This document shows, piece after piece, positions 34,240 to 43,252 of a stretch of 64,000 nt of DNA. Position numbers and translations under genes: made by a program. Each line of letters begins with the position of its first letter. Positions within the stretch are counted from its first letter, which is position 1. This DNA comes from Falsihalocynthiibacter arcticus (GTDB lineage: Bacteria > Pseudomonadota > Alphaproteobacteria > Rhodobacterales > Rhodobacteraceae): NCBI RefSeq assembly GCF_000812665.2, contig NZ_CP014327.1, forward strand, positions 2,385,501 through 2,449,500, read 5' to 3'. The notes under the pieces were generated by a model. The model did no database searches. It saw only the letters and a list, made by a program, of their open reading frames with translations, and had not been told where the DNA came from.

Positions 34240-35626
34240 TGATCTCATGCGAAGGGTCTACGCCAACAATCTCCATGCGTTCGTGCAGCGAGGCTTTACG
34301 GAGTTAAACCCCGGCGACACATTTGTTGCGGGGTACTACATCCGGGCGCTCTGCCATGTTCTGGAGCGAGTGGCTGCTGGTGAGTTGCGGCGGGTAATCA
34401 TTACGTTGCCGCCGCGCCATTTGAAGTCTCAGATCGCAAGTGTCGCCTTTCCAGCCTGGTTGCTTGGCCGCGAGCCCACAAAGAAGATTGTTTGTGCCAG
34501 TTACAGCGCGGGACTTGCTGAGGACTTCGGTAGACAAACCCGACAACTCATGAGGGCTCAATTCTATCGTGCGACATTCCCCTGGACGCAGTTGGATCCT
34601 TCAAAGAGTGCTGTTGACGAGTTCCACACCCTCAAGAAGGGCCGCCGGATAGCCACATCAGTTGGCGGGACGTTGACAGGGAAGGGGGGCAACATTCTCA
34701 TCGTCGACGATCCGATGAAAGCGGAGGATGCGCATTCCCAAGTCAAACGAGACAGCTGCCACAACTGGTTTAACAACACGCTAGCCAGTCGTCTGAATGA
34801 CCCAAAGTCAGGTGCTATAATAGTCGTCGCCCAGCGTTTACATGTGGATGACCTCGTCGGCCGCCTGTCTGCGACAGGTAATTGGGAGGTCTTCAATCTG
34901 CCAGCTTTTGCCGTTGAACCGCAGGCTTTACCGTTAGGCGACAATGCCACATGGCACCGGGGGATTGGCGAATTGCTACATCCCGAGCGTATTGGCGAAG
35001 CCGAGATGGATCGAATCCGATATGAGATCGGTTCAGCATCCTTTGAAGCTCAGTACCAGCAGTCTCCCACGCTACCCGGTGGCAATCTAATTAAACGGGA
35101 ATGGTTCGGGGATTATGACGGTGTGCCCGGGGCCATTCTGTACGAGGCGGTTGTACAAAGCTGGGATACGGCTGCCGTACCAGGCATTAACAATGATTTC
35201 GCCGTCTGTACAACATGGGGCCTGATCAACGATCATGTTGACCTTCTGGATGTGCGGCGTGCCCAGTATCATTACCCAGACATGCTGAGAGAGGCCCGCG
35301 ATCTTCGGCGAAAGTGGAAACCAAATCTGATTGTGGTTGAAAAAGCCGGAGTGGGGATCGCTTTGGGAAATGATTTGCTGCGCGACGGTCTGAACGACGT
35401 CCAGGCTTTGTCCGTAAAGGACGACAAGGTAACGAGGATGTCACTGCAGAATGCAAAGATTGAGGCAGGGCAGGTGCGCCTTCCGAAATCAGCACTTTAC
35501 CTTGAGGCCTTTCTGAGCGAGGTGGCCGAGTTTCCGAACGGCAAGTACGACGATCAGGTCGATACTATGTCGCAAGTGTTGGCTACACTTGATCAGAGGA
35601 CAGTGCAGCTAAAGCGTCGAGCTTAA
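34226..35626 (+). CDS. Phage-type terminase large subunit (cassette A, C terminus cut by IS)
   Basis: TerL-like protein of 466 residues. The ATPase part has a Walker A-like LPPRHLKSQ (near residues 55-63) and Walker B ILIVDDPM (near 155-162). The RNase H-like nuclease part has acidic residues in QSWDTA (near 310), VEKAGVG (near 371) and KYDDQVDTMS (near 440). The start is ATG 34226 with AGGTGGAGG upstream, overlapping DUF5681 by 14 bp. The last codons are not native: at the TA at 35610-35611 the gene runs into an IS630 end and terminates there (KRRA). Only the extreme C terminus is lost, so activity is possible. Confidence 0.88.
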   Translation: MEMNSDLMRRVYANNLHAFVQRGFTELNPGDTFVAGYYIRALCHVLERVAAGELRRVIITLPPRHLKSQIASVAFPAWLLGREPTKKIVCASYSAGLAEDFGRQTRQLMRAQFYRATFPWTQLDPSKSAVDEFHTLKKGRRIATSVGGTLTGKGGNILIVDDPMKAEDAHSQVKRDSCHNWFNNTLASRLNDPKSGAIIVVAQRLHVDDLVGRLSATGNWEVFNLPAFAVEPQALPLGDNATWHRGIGELLHPERIGEAEMDRIRYEIGSASFEAQYQQSPTLPGGNLIKREWFGDYDGVPGAILYEAVVQSWDTAAVPGINNDFAVCTTWGLINDHVDLLDVRRAQYHYPDMLREARDLRRKWKPNLIVVEKAGVGIALGNDLLRDGLNDVQALSVKDDKVTRMSLQNAKIEAGQVRLPKSALYLEAFLSEVAEFPNGKYDDQVDTMSQVLATLDQRTVQLKRRA

Positions 35627-35670
35627 ATATTGAATCGATAGGATTCCGTTGAGTTCAGTTTTGTGATTCA
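35610..35670 (+). mobile_element. 61-bp IS630 end remnant
   Basis: These 61 bases are identical to the right end (3609-3549, reverse strand) of the complete IS630 element at 2553-3609. The remnant begins at a TA target in the 3' end of the terminase gene and is cut off exactly where the IS21 element begins (35671). The remaining kilobase of this IS630 copy is missing, also beyond the far end of IS21. Confidence 0.9.
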
Positions 35671-35779
35671 TGTAAAACGCACTGCAATACTGGGCCACAG
35701 AAACAGCTTCGACATATCGCAGTTGTAGCGGAGTAAAATTCCGCCAGTTTGTGTCCTTCGTTTATTCGGAGGGCGGGAG

Positions 35780-37279
35780 ATGTATTCTGTGGATATTTAT
35801 AGTCGTGTGCGCCGTGCTTGTTTGAAGGACGGCATGTCTGCTCGTGAAGCGGCGCGTTATTTCAACAAGGACCGTAAGACGATAGCGAAGATGCTACGTC
35901 ATGAACTCCCTCCTGGTTATCGTCGTTCAGAAGCGCCACGTCGCCCCACGCTTGATGATTATGTTGGCATCATCGACGAGATACTTCGGACTGATAAAAC
36001 CCTGATCAAAAAACAACGCCATACAGCAAAGCGCATCTATGAACGCCTGAGAGCCGAGCATGGATATACTGGCAGCTTGACGACTGTGACGTATTACGTA
36101 CGCGAGCAAAAGCGGCGCACGAAAGAGGTGTTTGTGCCGTTGTCGCATCGGCCCGGCCACGCGCAGGTTGATTTTGGTGAGACCCTTGGCGTGATTGGCG
36201 GCGTCGAATGTAAGATCCACTTCTTCGTGATGAGCCTACCGCATTCGGACGCAGTGTTTGTGAAGGGCTACCCTGCGGAGACGACAGAAGCGTTTTGCGA
36301 CGGCCACGTGTCTGCCTTTGCGTTCTTCGGCGGCATCCCCCAATCCATTCTCTATGACAACACCAAGATCGCTGTTGCGCGTATTTTAGGGGACAGAACA
36401 CGTGTTCGCACACGCCGGTTTACAGAACTGCAATCGCATTATCTGTTTGATGACAAGTTTGGTCGGCCTGCGCGGGGGAACGACAAAGGCAACGTTGAGG
36501 GCATGGTCGGATACACTCGACGCAACTTCATGGTGCCTGCGCCACGTTACGACAGTTTTGATGATCTGAATGCGCACTTGGAACAGAGGTGTTTGGAACG
36601 CCAGAGTGACAAATTGCGCGGACACAGCCAGACTATTGGCCAGCGTTTGATATCCGATCTTGATGCCCTGATGGGGTTGCCTGTCGCAGAGTATGAGGCC
36701 TGCGACCATGTCAGCACGCGGGCCACATCAATCTCAATGGTGCGCTACCGTAGCAATGATTACTCTGTGCCCGTGGCCTATGCCCATCACGACGTCCACG
36801 TGCGTGGCTTTGTGCATGAGGTCATTATTGGCTGCGGCAATGAGGTGATAGCACGGCATCAGCGGTCTTACGCCAAAGCGGACATGATCTTTGACCCGCT
36901 CCACTTCCTGCCTTTGATTGAGCAGAAGGTGGGGGCTTTGGATCAAGCCGCCCCTTTGCAGGGCTGGGATCTACCGGATGTCTTCGCTACCTTGCACCGA
37001 CTGCTCGAAGCCAGAATGGGTAAGCCGGGCAAGCGGGAATATGTTCAAGTCCTGCGCCTTTTGGAAACCTTTGAGATGGATGTTGTGCAGGGTGCGATCC
37101 AGCATGCCATTGATCTGGGCGCGATTGGCTATGACGCTGTAAAACACCTTGTGTTGTGCCGAGTTGAGAAGCGCCCACCGCGCTTGGATTTGGACTTCTA
37201 TCCTTATCTGCCAAAGGCAAACGTTGGAACAACACGTCCGGCCAGCTACATGAGCCTGATGGGAGGGACCGCGGCATGA
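35780..37279 (+). CDS. istA: IS21 transposase IstA
   Basis: Complete DDE transposase of 499 residues. The N-terminal helix-turn-helix spans about residues 15-45 (KDGMSAREAARYFNKDRKTI). The catalytic triad is Asp131 (AQVDFGE), Asp193 (LYDNTK) and Glu240 (KGNVEGMVGYTRRNF). The C-terminal domain, near-identical to the partial copy at the window start, binds the element ends. GGAGGGCGGGAG lies just before the ATG. It overlaps istB by 4 bp. No lesion was seen. Confidence 0.95.
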   Translation: MYSVDIYSRVRRACLKDGMSAREAARYFNKDRKTIAKMLRHELPPGYRRSEAPRRPTLDDYVGIIDEILRTDKTLIKKQRHTAKRIYERLRAEHGYTGSLTTVTYYVREQKRRTKEVFVPLSHRPGHAQVDFGETLGVIGGVECKIHFFVMSLPHSDAVFVKGYPAETTEAFCDGHVSAFAFFGGIPQSILYDNTKIAVARILGDRTRVRTRRFTELQSHYLFDDKFGRPARGNDKGNVEGMVGYTRRNFMVPAPRYDSFDDLNAHLEQRCLERQSDKLRGHSQTIGQRLISDLDALMGLPVAEYEACDHVSTRATSISMVRYRSNDYSVPVAYAHHDVHVRGFVHEVIIGCGNEVIARHQRSYAKADMIFDPLHFLPLIEQKVGALDQAAPLQGWDLPDVFATLHRLLEARMGKPGKREYVQVLRLLETFEMDVVQGAIQHAIDLGAIGYDAVKHLVLCRVEKRPPRLDLDFYPYLPKANVGTTRPASYMSLMGGTAA

Positions 37280-38028
37280 CCCAAGCCCCCCAAATCCTTC
37301 TGCAACATCACCTCAAGAAGTTACGCTTGCCAACGTTCCAAGGGGAGTACGCAAAACAAGCCCAGATATGTGCTGCCGAGAATAAGGATCACATTCAATA
37401 TTTGGCGCGCCTGTGCGAGATGGAACTGATAGATCGGGAGCGCCGGATGATCGAACGGCGGATCAAAGCGGCGAAGTTCCCAAGCACCAAAAGCCTGGAT
37501 AGCTTTGACTTCAAGATTATGCCCAGCTTGAACAAACCGCTGACAATGGACCTCGCACGATGTGATTATATAGATCGCAGAGAAAATATCATCGCCCTCG
37601 GCCCATCGGGAACCGGTAAGACGCACATTGCTTTGGGGCTTGGGTTGGCGGCATGCCAAAGAGGGTTGAAAGTGCGCTTCACGACGGCGGCAGCCCTGGT
37701 CCATGATCTGATTGAAGCGCAGGATGAGCGGAGATTGCAGCGGCTTCAAAAGCACCTGACGAGCCAGAACCTGTTGATCATTGATGAATTGGGATTTGTG
37801 CCCCTCAGCAAATCTGGTGCGGAACTCCTCTTCGAGGTGATATCCCAGTGCTACGAACGCGGCTCAATTATAATCACCTCGAACCTGCCTTTCGATGAGT
37901 GGACCGAAGTCTTTGGTTCCGAACGGCTCACAGGCGCTTTGCTGGATCGTTTGACCCATCACGTCCATATCCTGGAGATGAATGGCGAGAGTTACCGGCT
38001 CAAACATAGCCGTAAGAGCCGCCAATAA
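37276..38028 (+). CDS. istB: IS21 helper ATPase IstB
   Basis: AAA+ ATPase of 250 residues with Walker A GPSGTGKT (near 108-115) and Walker B-like LLIIDELGF. It differs from the first copy at about eight residues (for example QDERRLQRLQKHL against QDELRLQRMQKQL). It works with IstA in target choice and strand transfer. It is coupled to istA by ATGA and is intact. Confidence 0.95.
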   Translation: MTQAPQILLQHHLKKLRLPTFQGEYAKQAQICAAENKDHIQYLARLCEMELIDRERRMIERRIKAAKFPSTKSLDSFDFKIMPSLNKPLTMDLARCDYIDRRENIIALGPSGTGKTHIALGLGLAACQRGLKVRFTTAAALVHDLIEAQDERRLQRLQKHLTSQNLLIIDELGFVPLSKSGAELLFEVISQCYERGSIIITSNLPFDEWTEVFGSERLTGALLDRLTHHVHILEMNGESYRLKHSRKSRQ

Positions 38029-38191
38029 CCAAAACACATCAAGATCAGAACAATGTCGGCCCAAGGGCCAACATGCGCTTTGGCACGCGTTAGCTAAATG
38101 GGGAGCACGCGCACCAAAGCGCACGACAAACGAGAAGTCAGTGGACCAGTTTTACGCCGCGATCTGGACCCTTTTTACTCTGCGATTGACA

Positions 38192-38937
38192 GCGTTAGGA
38201 TAAGCTATGGTGCATCTTTTGATGCGAAAACGAGGCAGGTGGTGTGACGGTGCGCTTAAAGGCCTGCGCGGGGCGGGAAAAATTCGGACCTTCGCTGCGG
38301 CATGCAACAAGGGCAGCTTTGCCAGCATTCAGATCATTGCTGGACAAAACTAATTTCAGATCCAGTGATCCTACTGTGCATTCCACCAGTATTTTCAGAC
38401 TATAGATTGATCTTGGTGGATGGGCAGTTTCAGCGACGCTGCGCTGTACACAATTTCTAACCTCCATCGATTTTAACGACTGCGACGAAGCGCGATCTGC
38501 GATCATCTGTACCCGATTGAATTGACGGGTATCTCCTCCGCCAACACCAGATGAAACACCAACCGATAGTCTTAAAATTGATGAAGTTGGTCTGCCACAA
38601 CTTAAGCGAGTGCTAAAGCTCAAAGCCTGTGCTATCCGTCGAGAAGTTACTGTTTACAGACTCGGCATCGATATTTTTGCCGCCCAACTCTTGCACATCG
38701 TCTTTGGGCATATGAACCCAATTGAAAGCCGACCCTGTGTGTTTAGCTTTTTATCTGAGCAATTCACCACACAAACCACGGCCTTAAAACTCCCTGACAG
38801 ACACATCTCGGATGGCAACCAGAAATTTGGCAATTCCGCCTGAGTTTCTGGAACTAACTTTACGTAAAAACAACGTTTTAATGTGCGAATGGCAAGAGGT
38901 GAAACACCCCTCTCATTGCCGGAGAAAAGGAGTTTCG
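38192..38937. other. Intergenic, no gene recognised
   Basis: About 750 bp between IS21 and the Hint-domain gene. Frames on either strand show no known family. It contains CGGACCTTCGCTGC (38284-38297), also found near 15195. The last 20 bp hold the ribosome-binding site (GAGAAAAGGAG) of the next gene. Confidence 0.5.
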
Positions 38938-41127
38938 ATGACGATTCTGACAGTAGGCCCAGGTTTTTCCTATCCGACAATTGCAGCCGCGATGGTGGAC
39001 GCTTCGCCCGGCGATACGATCTCCTTAGGCGCAGGCTACAGCGACGAGACGGCGACTGTCTCGAAAGAAGACATAACGATTGAAGGCGACATCAATTCAT
39101 CAGGCATCGAGTTGCATCTTGCGCCCGATGTTTCCGGAGTGACACTTGGTGGCGATGCGCCAATAGATGTGATGGATAGTGACTCAAGTGGGCTGATCAC
39201 GGGAAACACCGGGGATAATGTAATCACCGCCTCCGGTGGAATTGATATTGTAGACGGCGGGCTTGGCGTTGATCGGCTTATCGTCGATTATAGCGCTGGG
39301 TCAGGAACAACGATTGGCACATCGGCCACGGGTTTTATTGGGGCTGGTGTCGGATCCGTAGGGATCACAGGCGCAGGTTTTGAACACTATACGATTCTGG
39401 CGGGTACAGGGGTTAACACGATCACCACAGCCGGTGGCGATGATACTATTATCGCAAGTGGTATTGCGGCCAACACTATTGTCGCCGGAGAAGGTAACAA
39501 TGAAGTTATCACTGGTGACGGTATTGATACCATCAATGTAGGGTCTGGGAACGATACAATCTTCGCGGGTGATGGGGCCAATACAATTATTGGCCTAGGT
39601 GGCGACAAGCTGATCGTGACCGGCGACGGCATCGATATTATTACGGTCACGTCTGGGAATAACATTATTAAAACCGGCGATGGTGCCAGCACGACCGTCG
39701 CCACCTCGGGCAACAATGTGATTTGCGCCGGTGACGATATTGATACAATCACGGTCTCCAGCGGTGACAACGTAATCAATGCGGGTGACGGCGCCAACAC
39801 AATAACCGCAGGTTCTGGCCATAACATTATCTTTGGCGGCAAAGATATTGATACCATCACGGTGGGCAGTGGCGGTAACTATATTGATGCCGGCGATGGA
39901 GCAAATACTATCACAAGCGGTGACGGAAATGACACCATCGTCACGGGTGGAGGTATAGATACGATCACCACAACTGGCGGTAATGATTCTATTCTAATTA
40001 CAGGTGGTGCAGACGTTGTTTCGGGCGGGACTGGGAGCGACACGCTGATCGCCGACTATTCAGCCGCGACAGGTGCCATAGTCACCGGCCCCCTTGCAGG
40101 CGTCTTTGGCACTGGATACGCTGGCAACCTTTCTGGGATGGGTGCAGCCACATTTTCTGGTATTGAAATCTTCGACATCACTTCCGGCAACGGTAATGAC
40201 GCGATTACCACGGGGAGTGGCGATGACATTATCAACACTGGCACCGGACAAGATATCGTTCATGCGGGTGGTGGGTCTGACTTTATCTACGGAAATGCGG
40301 GCGATACTATCGATGGCGGCGAAGGCGGGTCTGACAGCGACACACTCAATTTGGAGCTGACCAGCGACCACTACAATATAACATATGACAGCTTGAATCC
40401 TGAAAACGGAACGGTTGAATTTCTGGATACACCCGGCGAAACTCTGTCTTTCACTAATATTGAGCATGTGGTGTATGGCTCAACTCTGCCTCCCACTGTG
40501 ACTATTCTCGAGCCTGACGAAGACCTCTGCGATCCTGTTGTACCCTGTTTTACACCGGGCACTATGATACGCACCTCAGCGGGCATGCGTCTAGTCGAAA
40601 CACTAGAGGTAGGCGACCATGTTTTGACCCGCGACAATGGTTTGAAGCCGATTGTCTGGATTGGTAGCAAGCAGGTTACGGGCTCGTTGTTAGCAGAAAA
40701 TGAATCACTACAACCGATTTCAATCCCCCGAGGCAGTCTTGGTGAAGACTGTCCAGATCGCGATATGATGGTATCGCGTCAACACCGGATGTTGATGACC
40801 GGTGCCCGGGCAGAGCTTTTGTTTGGCTCGGGCGAAGTAATAGTTAAGGCCAATCACCTTGTTTCGCAGCCTGGAATTGAGGCTTTGAAATTGGAGGAAG
40901 TGACCTATGTACACATCATGTTTGATATGCACGAGATTGTGCTCGCAGACGGTGCGTGGACTGAAAGCTTTCAGCCCGGAGATGGTAGCATTCCGGGTCT
41001 TGATTTGGGTCAGCGCAATGAACTGGAAGAAATTTTTCCCGATCTGGCTAAAGCGAACCGTTTCGTGGGCTTCGACAGCGCACGATTTTCCCTAAAGTCA
41101 CACGAGGCAATTGCCTTGTTAGCCTGA
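38938..41127 (+). CDS. Secreted RTX-like repeat protein with C-terminal Hint domain
   Basis: Protein of 729 residues. The start (MTILTVGPGFSYPTIAAAMV) is a pectate-lyase-like first turn. Residues about 65-500 consist of glycine/aspartate-rich, RTX-like nonapeptides arranged as alternating units such as GDGIDTITV and GDGANTI, expected to form a calcium-binding beta-roll. Residues about 535-700 form a Hint (hedgehog/intein-type) domain beginning VPCFTPGTMIRTSAG, with the catalytic Cys at about 536 and a late SRQHRMLM block. Such proteins are exported by type I secretion without a signal peptide and may self-cleave. The start at 38938 is fixed by AAGGAG 6 bp upstream. No secretion genes are nearby. 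Confidence 0.85.
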   Translation: MTILTVGPGFSYPTIAAAMVDASPGDTISLGAGYSDETATVSKEDITIEGDINSSGIELHLAPDVSGVTLGGDAPIDVMDSDSSGLITGNTGDNVITASGGIDIVDGGLGVDRLIVDYSAGSGTTIGTSATGFIGAGVGSVGITGAGFEHYTILAGTGVNTITTAGGDDTIIASGIAANTIVAGEGNNEVITGDGIDTINVGSGNDTIFAGDGANTIIGLGGDKLIVTGDGIDIITVTSGNNIIKTGDGASTTVATSGNNVICAGDDIDTITVSSGDNVINAGDGANTITAGSGHNIIFGGKDIDTITVGSGGNYIDAGDGANTITSGDGNDTIVTGGGIDTITTTGGNDSILITGGADVVSGGTGSDTLIADYSAATGAIVTGPLAGVFGTGYAGNLSGMGAATFSGIEIFDITSGNGNDAITTGSGDDIINTGTGQDIVHAGGGSDFIYGNAGDTIDGGEGGSDSDTLNLELTSDHYNITYDSLNPENGTVEFLDTPGETLSFTNIEHVVYGSTLPPTVTILEPDEDLCDPVVPCFTPGTMIRTSAGMRLVETLEVGDHVLTRDNGLKPIVWIGSKQVTGSLLAENESLQPISIPRGSLGEDCPDRDMMVSRQHRMLMTGARAELLFGSGEVIVKANHLVSQPGIEALKLEEVTYVHIMFDMHEIVLADGAWTESFQPGDGSIPGLDLGQRNELEEIFPDLAKANRFVGFDSARFSLKSHEAIALLA

Positions 41128-41134
41128 TAATAAT

Positions 41135-41772
41135 TGACCTGCTCCCCTGAAATGCCCTGCGTTTTGGGGGAGCCTGTTCTCCAACTGAGGAGAAATCGGT
41201 GCCTGCTGACGCCAGTTTAGCGGCCGTTATTTCGGCAAGGTTCTTCCTTGCAGCACAAACCGCAACCCATCAGGTTGTGCCAAAGCAAGGATCAGGCCCC
41301 AAGGCATGATCCGCGCAATTGCCGATAGGTGATGGAGCGCCTCCCCGGCGTTAGGGGCAGATGAGGTAGCTTTAGCTACCTACAGTCTGTCATTATAGGT
41401 AGCTCTCCCGCTACCAGTTTTTAGGTTGAGGCGCAGAAAGTTGCGCCCACTTGCCCTTATAAATCTGATCCCAGATTACCTTAAAATGCCACATTTGACC
41501 AACGCTTTTACCGTGCTAAAAACACGATTTTGGCGTGTTGTTTCAAAACTATTTGGACTACTCATCGTCGTCTGTCGTAAACTGCACTCGCAACCGCATT
41601 TCCATTCAAAGAGACTTCGGCGGCTTCCCTGCGGTTCGCGGCGTAGGCCGCCAAAAAAACACCCTCGGGCCATCTGCTCCGCCAGCAGCTTCTTCAGTTT
41701 GCCGTTCTCATCTTCAAGCGCCCGAATAGTACATTCGCTGCGGAATGTACCTAGGTCTGCTCTGCCGGCCAA
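41135..41772 (-). pseudogene. IS3-family remnant (end repeat and orfA fragment)
   Basis: TGACCTGCTCCCC at 41135-41147 looks like an IS3-family terminal repeat. On the minus strand at 41664-41772 a fragment reads ECTIRALEDENGKLKKLLAE QMA, the leucine-zipper segment at the end of an IS3 OrfA. The catalytic orfB is missing. The stretch also contains the hairpin GGTAGCTTTAGCTACC (41365-41380). A second copy of TGACCTGCTCCCC is at 50868-50880. The remainder up to 41879 has no gene. Confidence 0.55.
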
Positions 41773-41879
41773 ACTTGTCGTTTTTTCTGAAACTCCATTC
41801 AGAGCTCCGTTTAAAGTTTCCTAGAAAATCCAAAAAGAAAGCCGGGCACACCGACGGCAAAAGACAAGTATTCGCCAAT

Positions 41880-42527
41880 CTAAGCCCTCGGTTTCCTTAA
41901 GGCCCCGACCTCATCATAACCTTGTATGGCACCTTGCGGATTGTCTGCAAAGAATTCGAAAGCATAACGTAACTGCGTCGGCATGAGGCGCTCAAGTTTC
42001 CCTCGAACATCCGCCCATTGGTCACGAGTTGTGCGGTAGCATTGCAACTCAATTTTCTCACCAGAGGAACGAACCACCAAACTCCTATTCACCAATTCAA
42101 TGCCTACAAATGCGTTGAGCTTTTGTGGTGGTACGTTTGAAGAAACAACTTCACTTCGCAACTCAGTTGCATTCAACCATTTGAAAGCAATAACGCTAGA
42201 GATGCCCAACATCATGGGGAAAATACCGGGCCTCGGAGCTCTATTTCCGGCGAGATAGCATCCCCAAAGAGACACCCCAGCACCCAATTCATTTACATTT
42301 ATCACTCCCTGCGGTTCGTCCCCCAGCCGAAGTATGAAAAAGTTCCTACGTTTTTCCAGAAGACTCTTTGTAAAAGCAACATGGTCTTCCAGCCTTATGG
42401 GATCATCGCTAATAGAGTTTGCACGGACATGTTTAGCATTTCTCCAGGACAATACTAGTTCTGCATTTGCTTCTGAAAAACGTTCTAGCGTTATACTTTT
42501 TTGGCCATTTTTATCATTAGTTGTCAT
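41880..42527 (-). CDS. GNAT-family N-acetyltransferase (PseH-like)
   Basis: Acetyltransferase-like protein of 215 residues. The N-terminal LERFSEANAELVLSWRNAKH VRAN segment and HVAFTKSLLEKRRNFFILRL with GVINVNELG are typical of the PseH/FlaG group that acetylates amino sugars in flagellin or surface glycans. It overlaps the SDR gene by 4 bp (42524-42527) as the last gene of a leftward four-gene operon. The CoA-binding motif is weak by eye, so substrate and activity are uncertain. Confidence 0.7.
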   Translation of the reverse strand: MTTNDKNGQKSITLERFSEANAELVLSWRNAKHVRANSISDDPIRLEDHVAFTKSLLEKRRNFFILRLGDEPQGVINVNELGAGVSLWGCYLAGNRAPRPGIFPMMLGISSVIAFKWLNATELRSEVVSSNVPPQKLNAFVGIELVNRSLVVRSSGEKIELQCYRTTRDQWADVRGKLERLMPTQLRYAFEFFADNPQGAIQGYDEVGALRKPRA

Positions 42528-43252
42528 GCAGTAGCTCCACCATCAACAGTAATAATAGTACCTGTTGTTTTTTCAGCGGAGGGCTCCAGAAGGTAGCGAA
42601 CAGCGTGCGCGGCATGTTGCGTTTCGGGCAGCCCCAAAGGAGCGCGCCGAATTATTGATTCCAGCTTAGAACCCGATAATCCCTTCGTCATGTCGGTCAG
42701 CATGTACCCAGGTGCGACACAGTTTACAGTGATACCAGCGCGTCCAACTTCGCGAGAAAGAGATCTAGTAAATCCTTCTATCCCAGCTTTTGATGCTCCG
42801 TAAACTGCCAACCCACTAAATCCGGTCCTTGCTATTATTGAAGAAATATTTACGATCCGCCCACGTCGCGCCTTCAACATGTGGCGAACCACATATTTTG
42901 TAAGCGTCATTGGCGCTTCGAGGTTCAACGTCAGCACCCGCGAAATATCAGTAGAATGCTGGGTGGCAAGCAATCCGTCGAGCCCGGTTCCAGCGTTGTT
43001 AACAAGACCATAGGGTGGTGCGTCAAGGGGGTCCAGAATTCTATTCACTAGGTCTTGGATCTCGTTCACCTTCATTAAATCGAATTCTATGAAACGAGAC
43101 GCCCTCTTTGGGAAAGCGTCAAATTCAGGCGAAATCGTCCGACCAATACCCACTACGAGGTAGCCAGCATCAATTAAAGTTTTTGAGATTGCCAGCCCCA
43201 ACCCCTTTGCCGCGCCAGTCACGATCACAGTATCTTGTTTGTCACCAATCAT
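42524..43252 (-). CDS. Short-chain dehydrogenase/reductase (FabG-like)
   Basis: SDR of 242 residues. The cofactor loop TGAAKGLG lies at residues 12-19, NNAG near 87, and the catalytic Ser (ISSI) near 136 with Tyr and Lys of YGASK near 149-153. The C-terminal segment TGTIITVDGGATA is that of FabG-type 3-oxoacyl-ACP reductases. In an operon with an acyl carrier protein and an AMP-ligase, reduction of an ACP-bound acyl group is the likely job. It overlaps both neighbours by 4 bp. Confidence 0.88.
   Translation of the reverse strand: MIGDKQDTVIVTGAAKGLGLAISKTLIDAGYLVVGIGRTISPEFDAFPKRASRFIEFDLMKVNEIQDLVNRILDPLDAPPYGLVNNAGTGLDGLLATQHSTDISRVLTLNLEAPMTLTKYVVRHMLKARRGRIVNISSIIARTGFSGLAVYGASKAGIEGFTRSLSREVGRAGITVNCVAPGYMLTDMTKGLSGSKLESIIRRAPLGLPETQHAAHAVRYLLEPSAEKTTGTIITVDGGATA

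Larger units (their letters stand above)
35671..38191 (+). mobile_element. IS21-family insertion sequence (complete)
   Basis: A 2.52-kb element with istA and istB. The termini TGTAAAACGCACTGC (left) and, inward from the right, TGTCAATCGCAGAGT share the TGTNAANCGCA start. No target duplication is visible (flanks ...GTGATTCA and GCGTTAGG...), which together with the lost part of IS630 points to a deletion or recombination after insertion. It is in the same orientation as the copy at the window start. Confidence 0.93.

Noticed and set aside
38195-38623. Leftward 142-codon frame between IS21 and the Hint gene
   Set aside because: No domain, low-pattern composition, and it contains an interspersed non-coding motif also seen elsewhere.
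39387-39860. Leftward frames opposite the RTX-like repeats
   Set aside because: They are periodic reflections of the glycine/aspartate repeats on the coding strand.
39420-40300. Repeat array considered as CRISPR-like
   Set aside because: The periodicity is 27 or 54 bp of coding nonapeptides in frame, without constant repeats separated by unique spacers.
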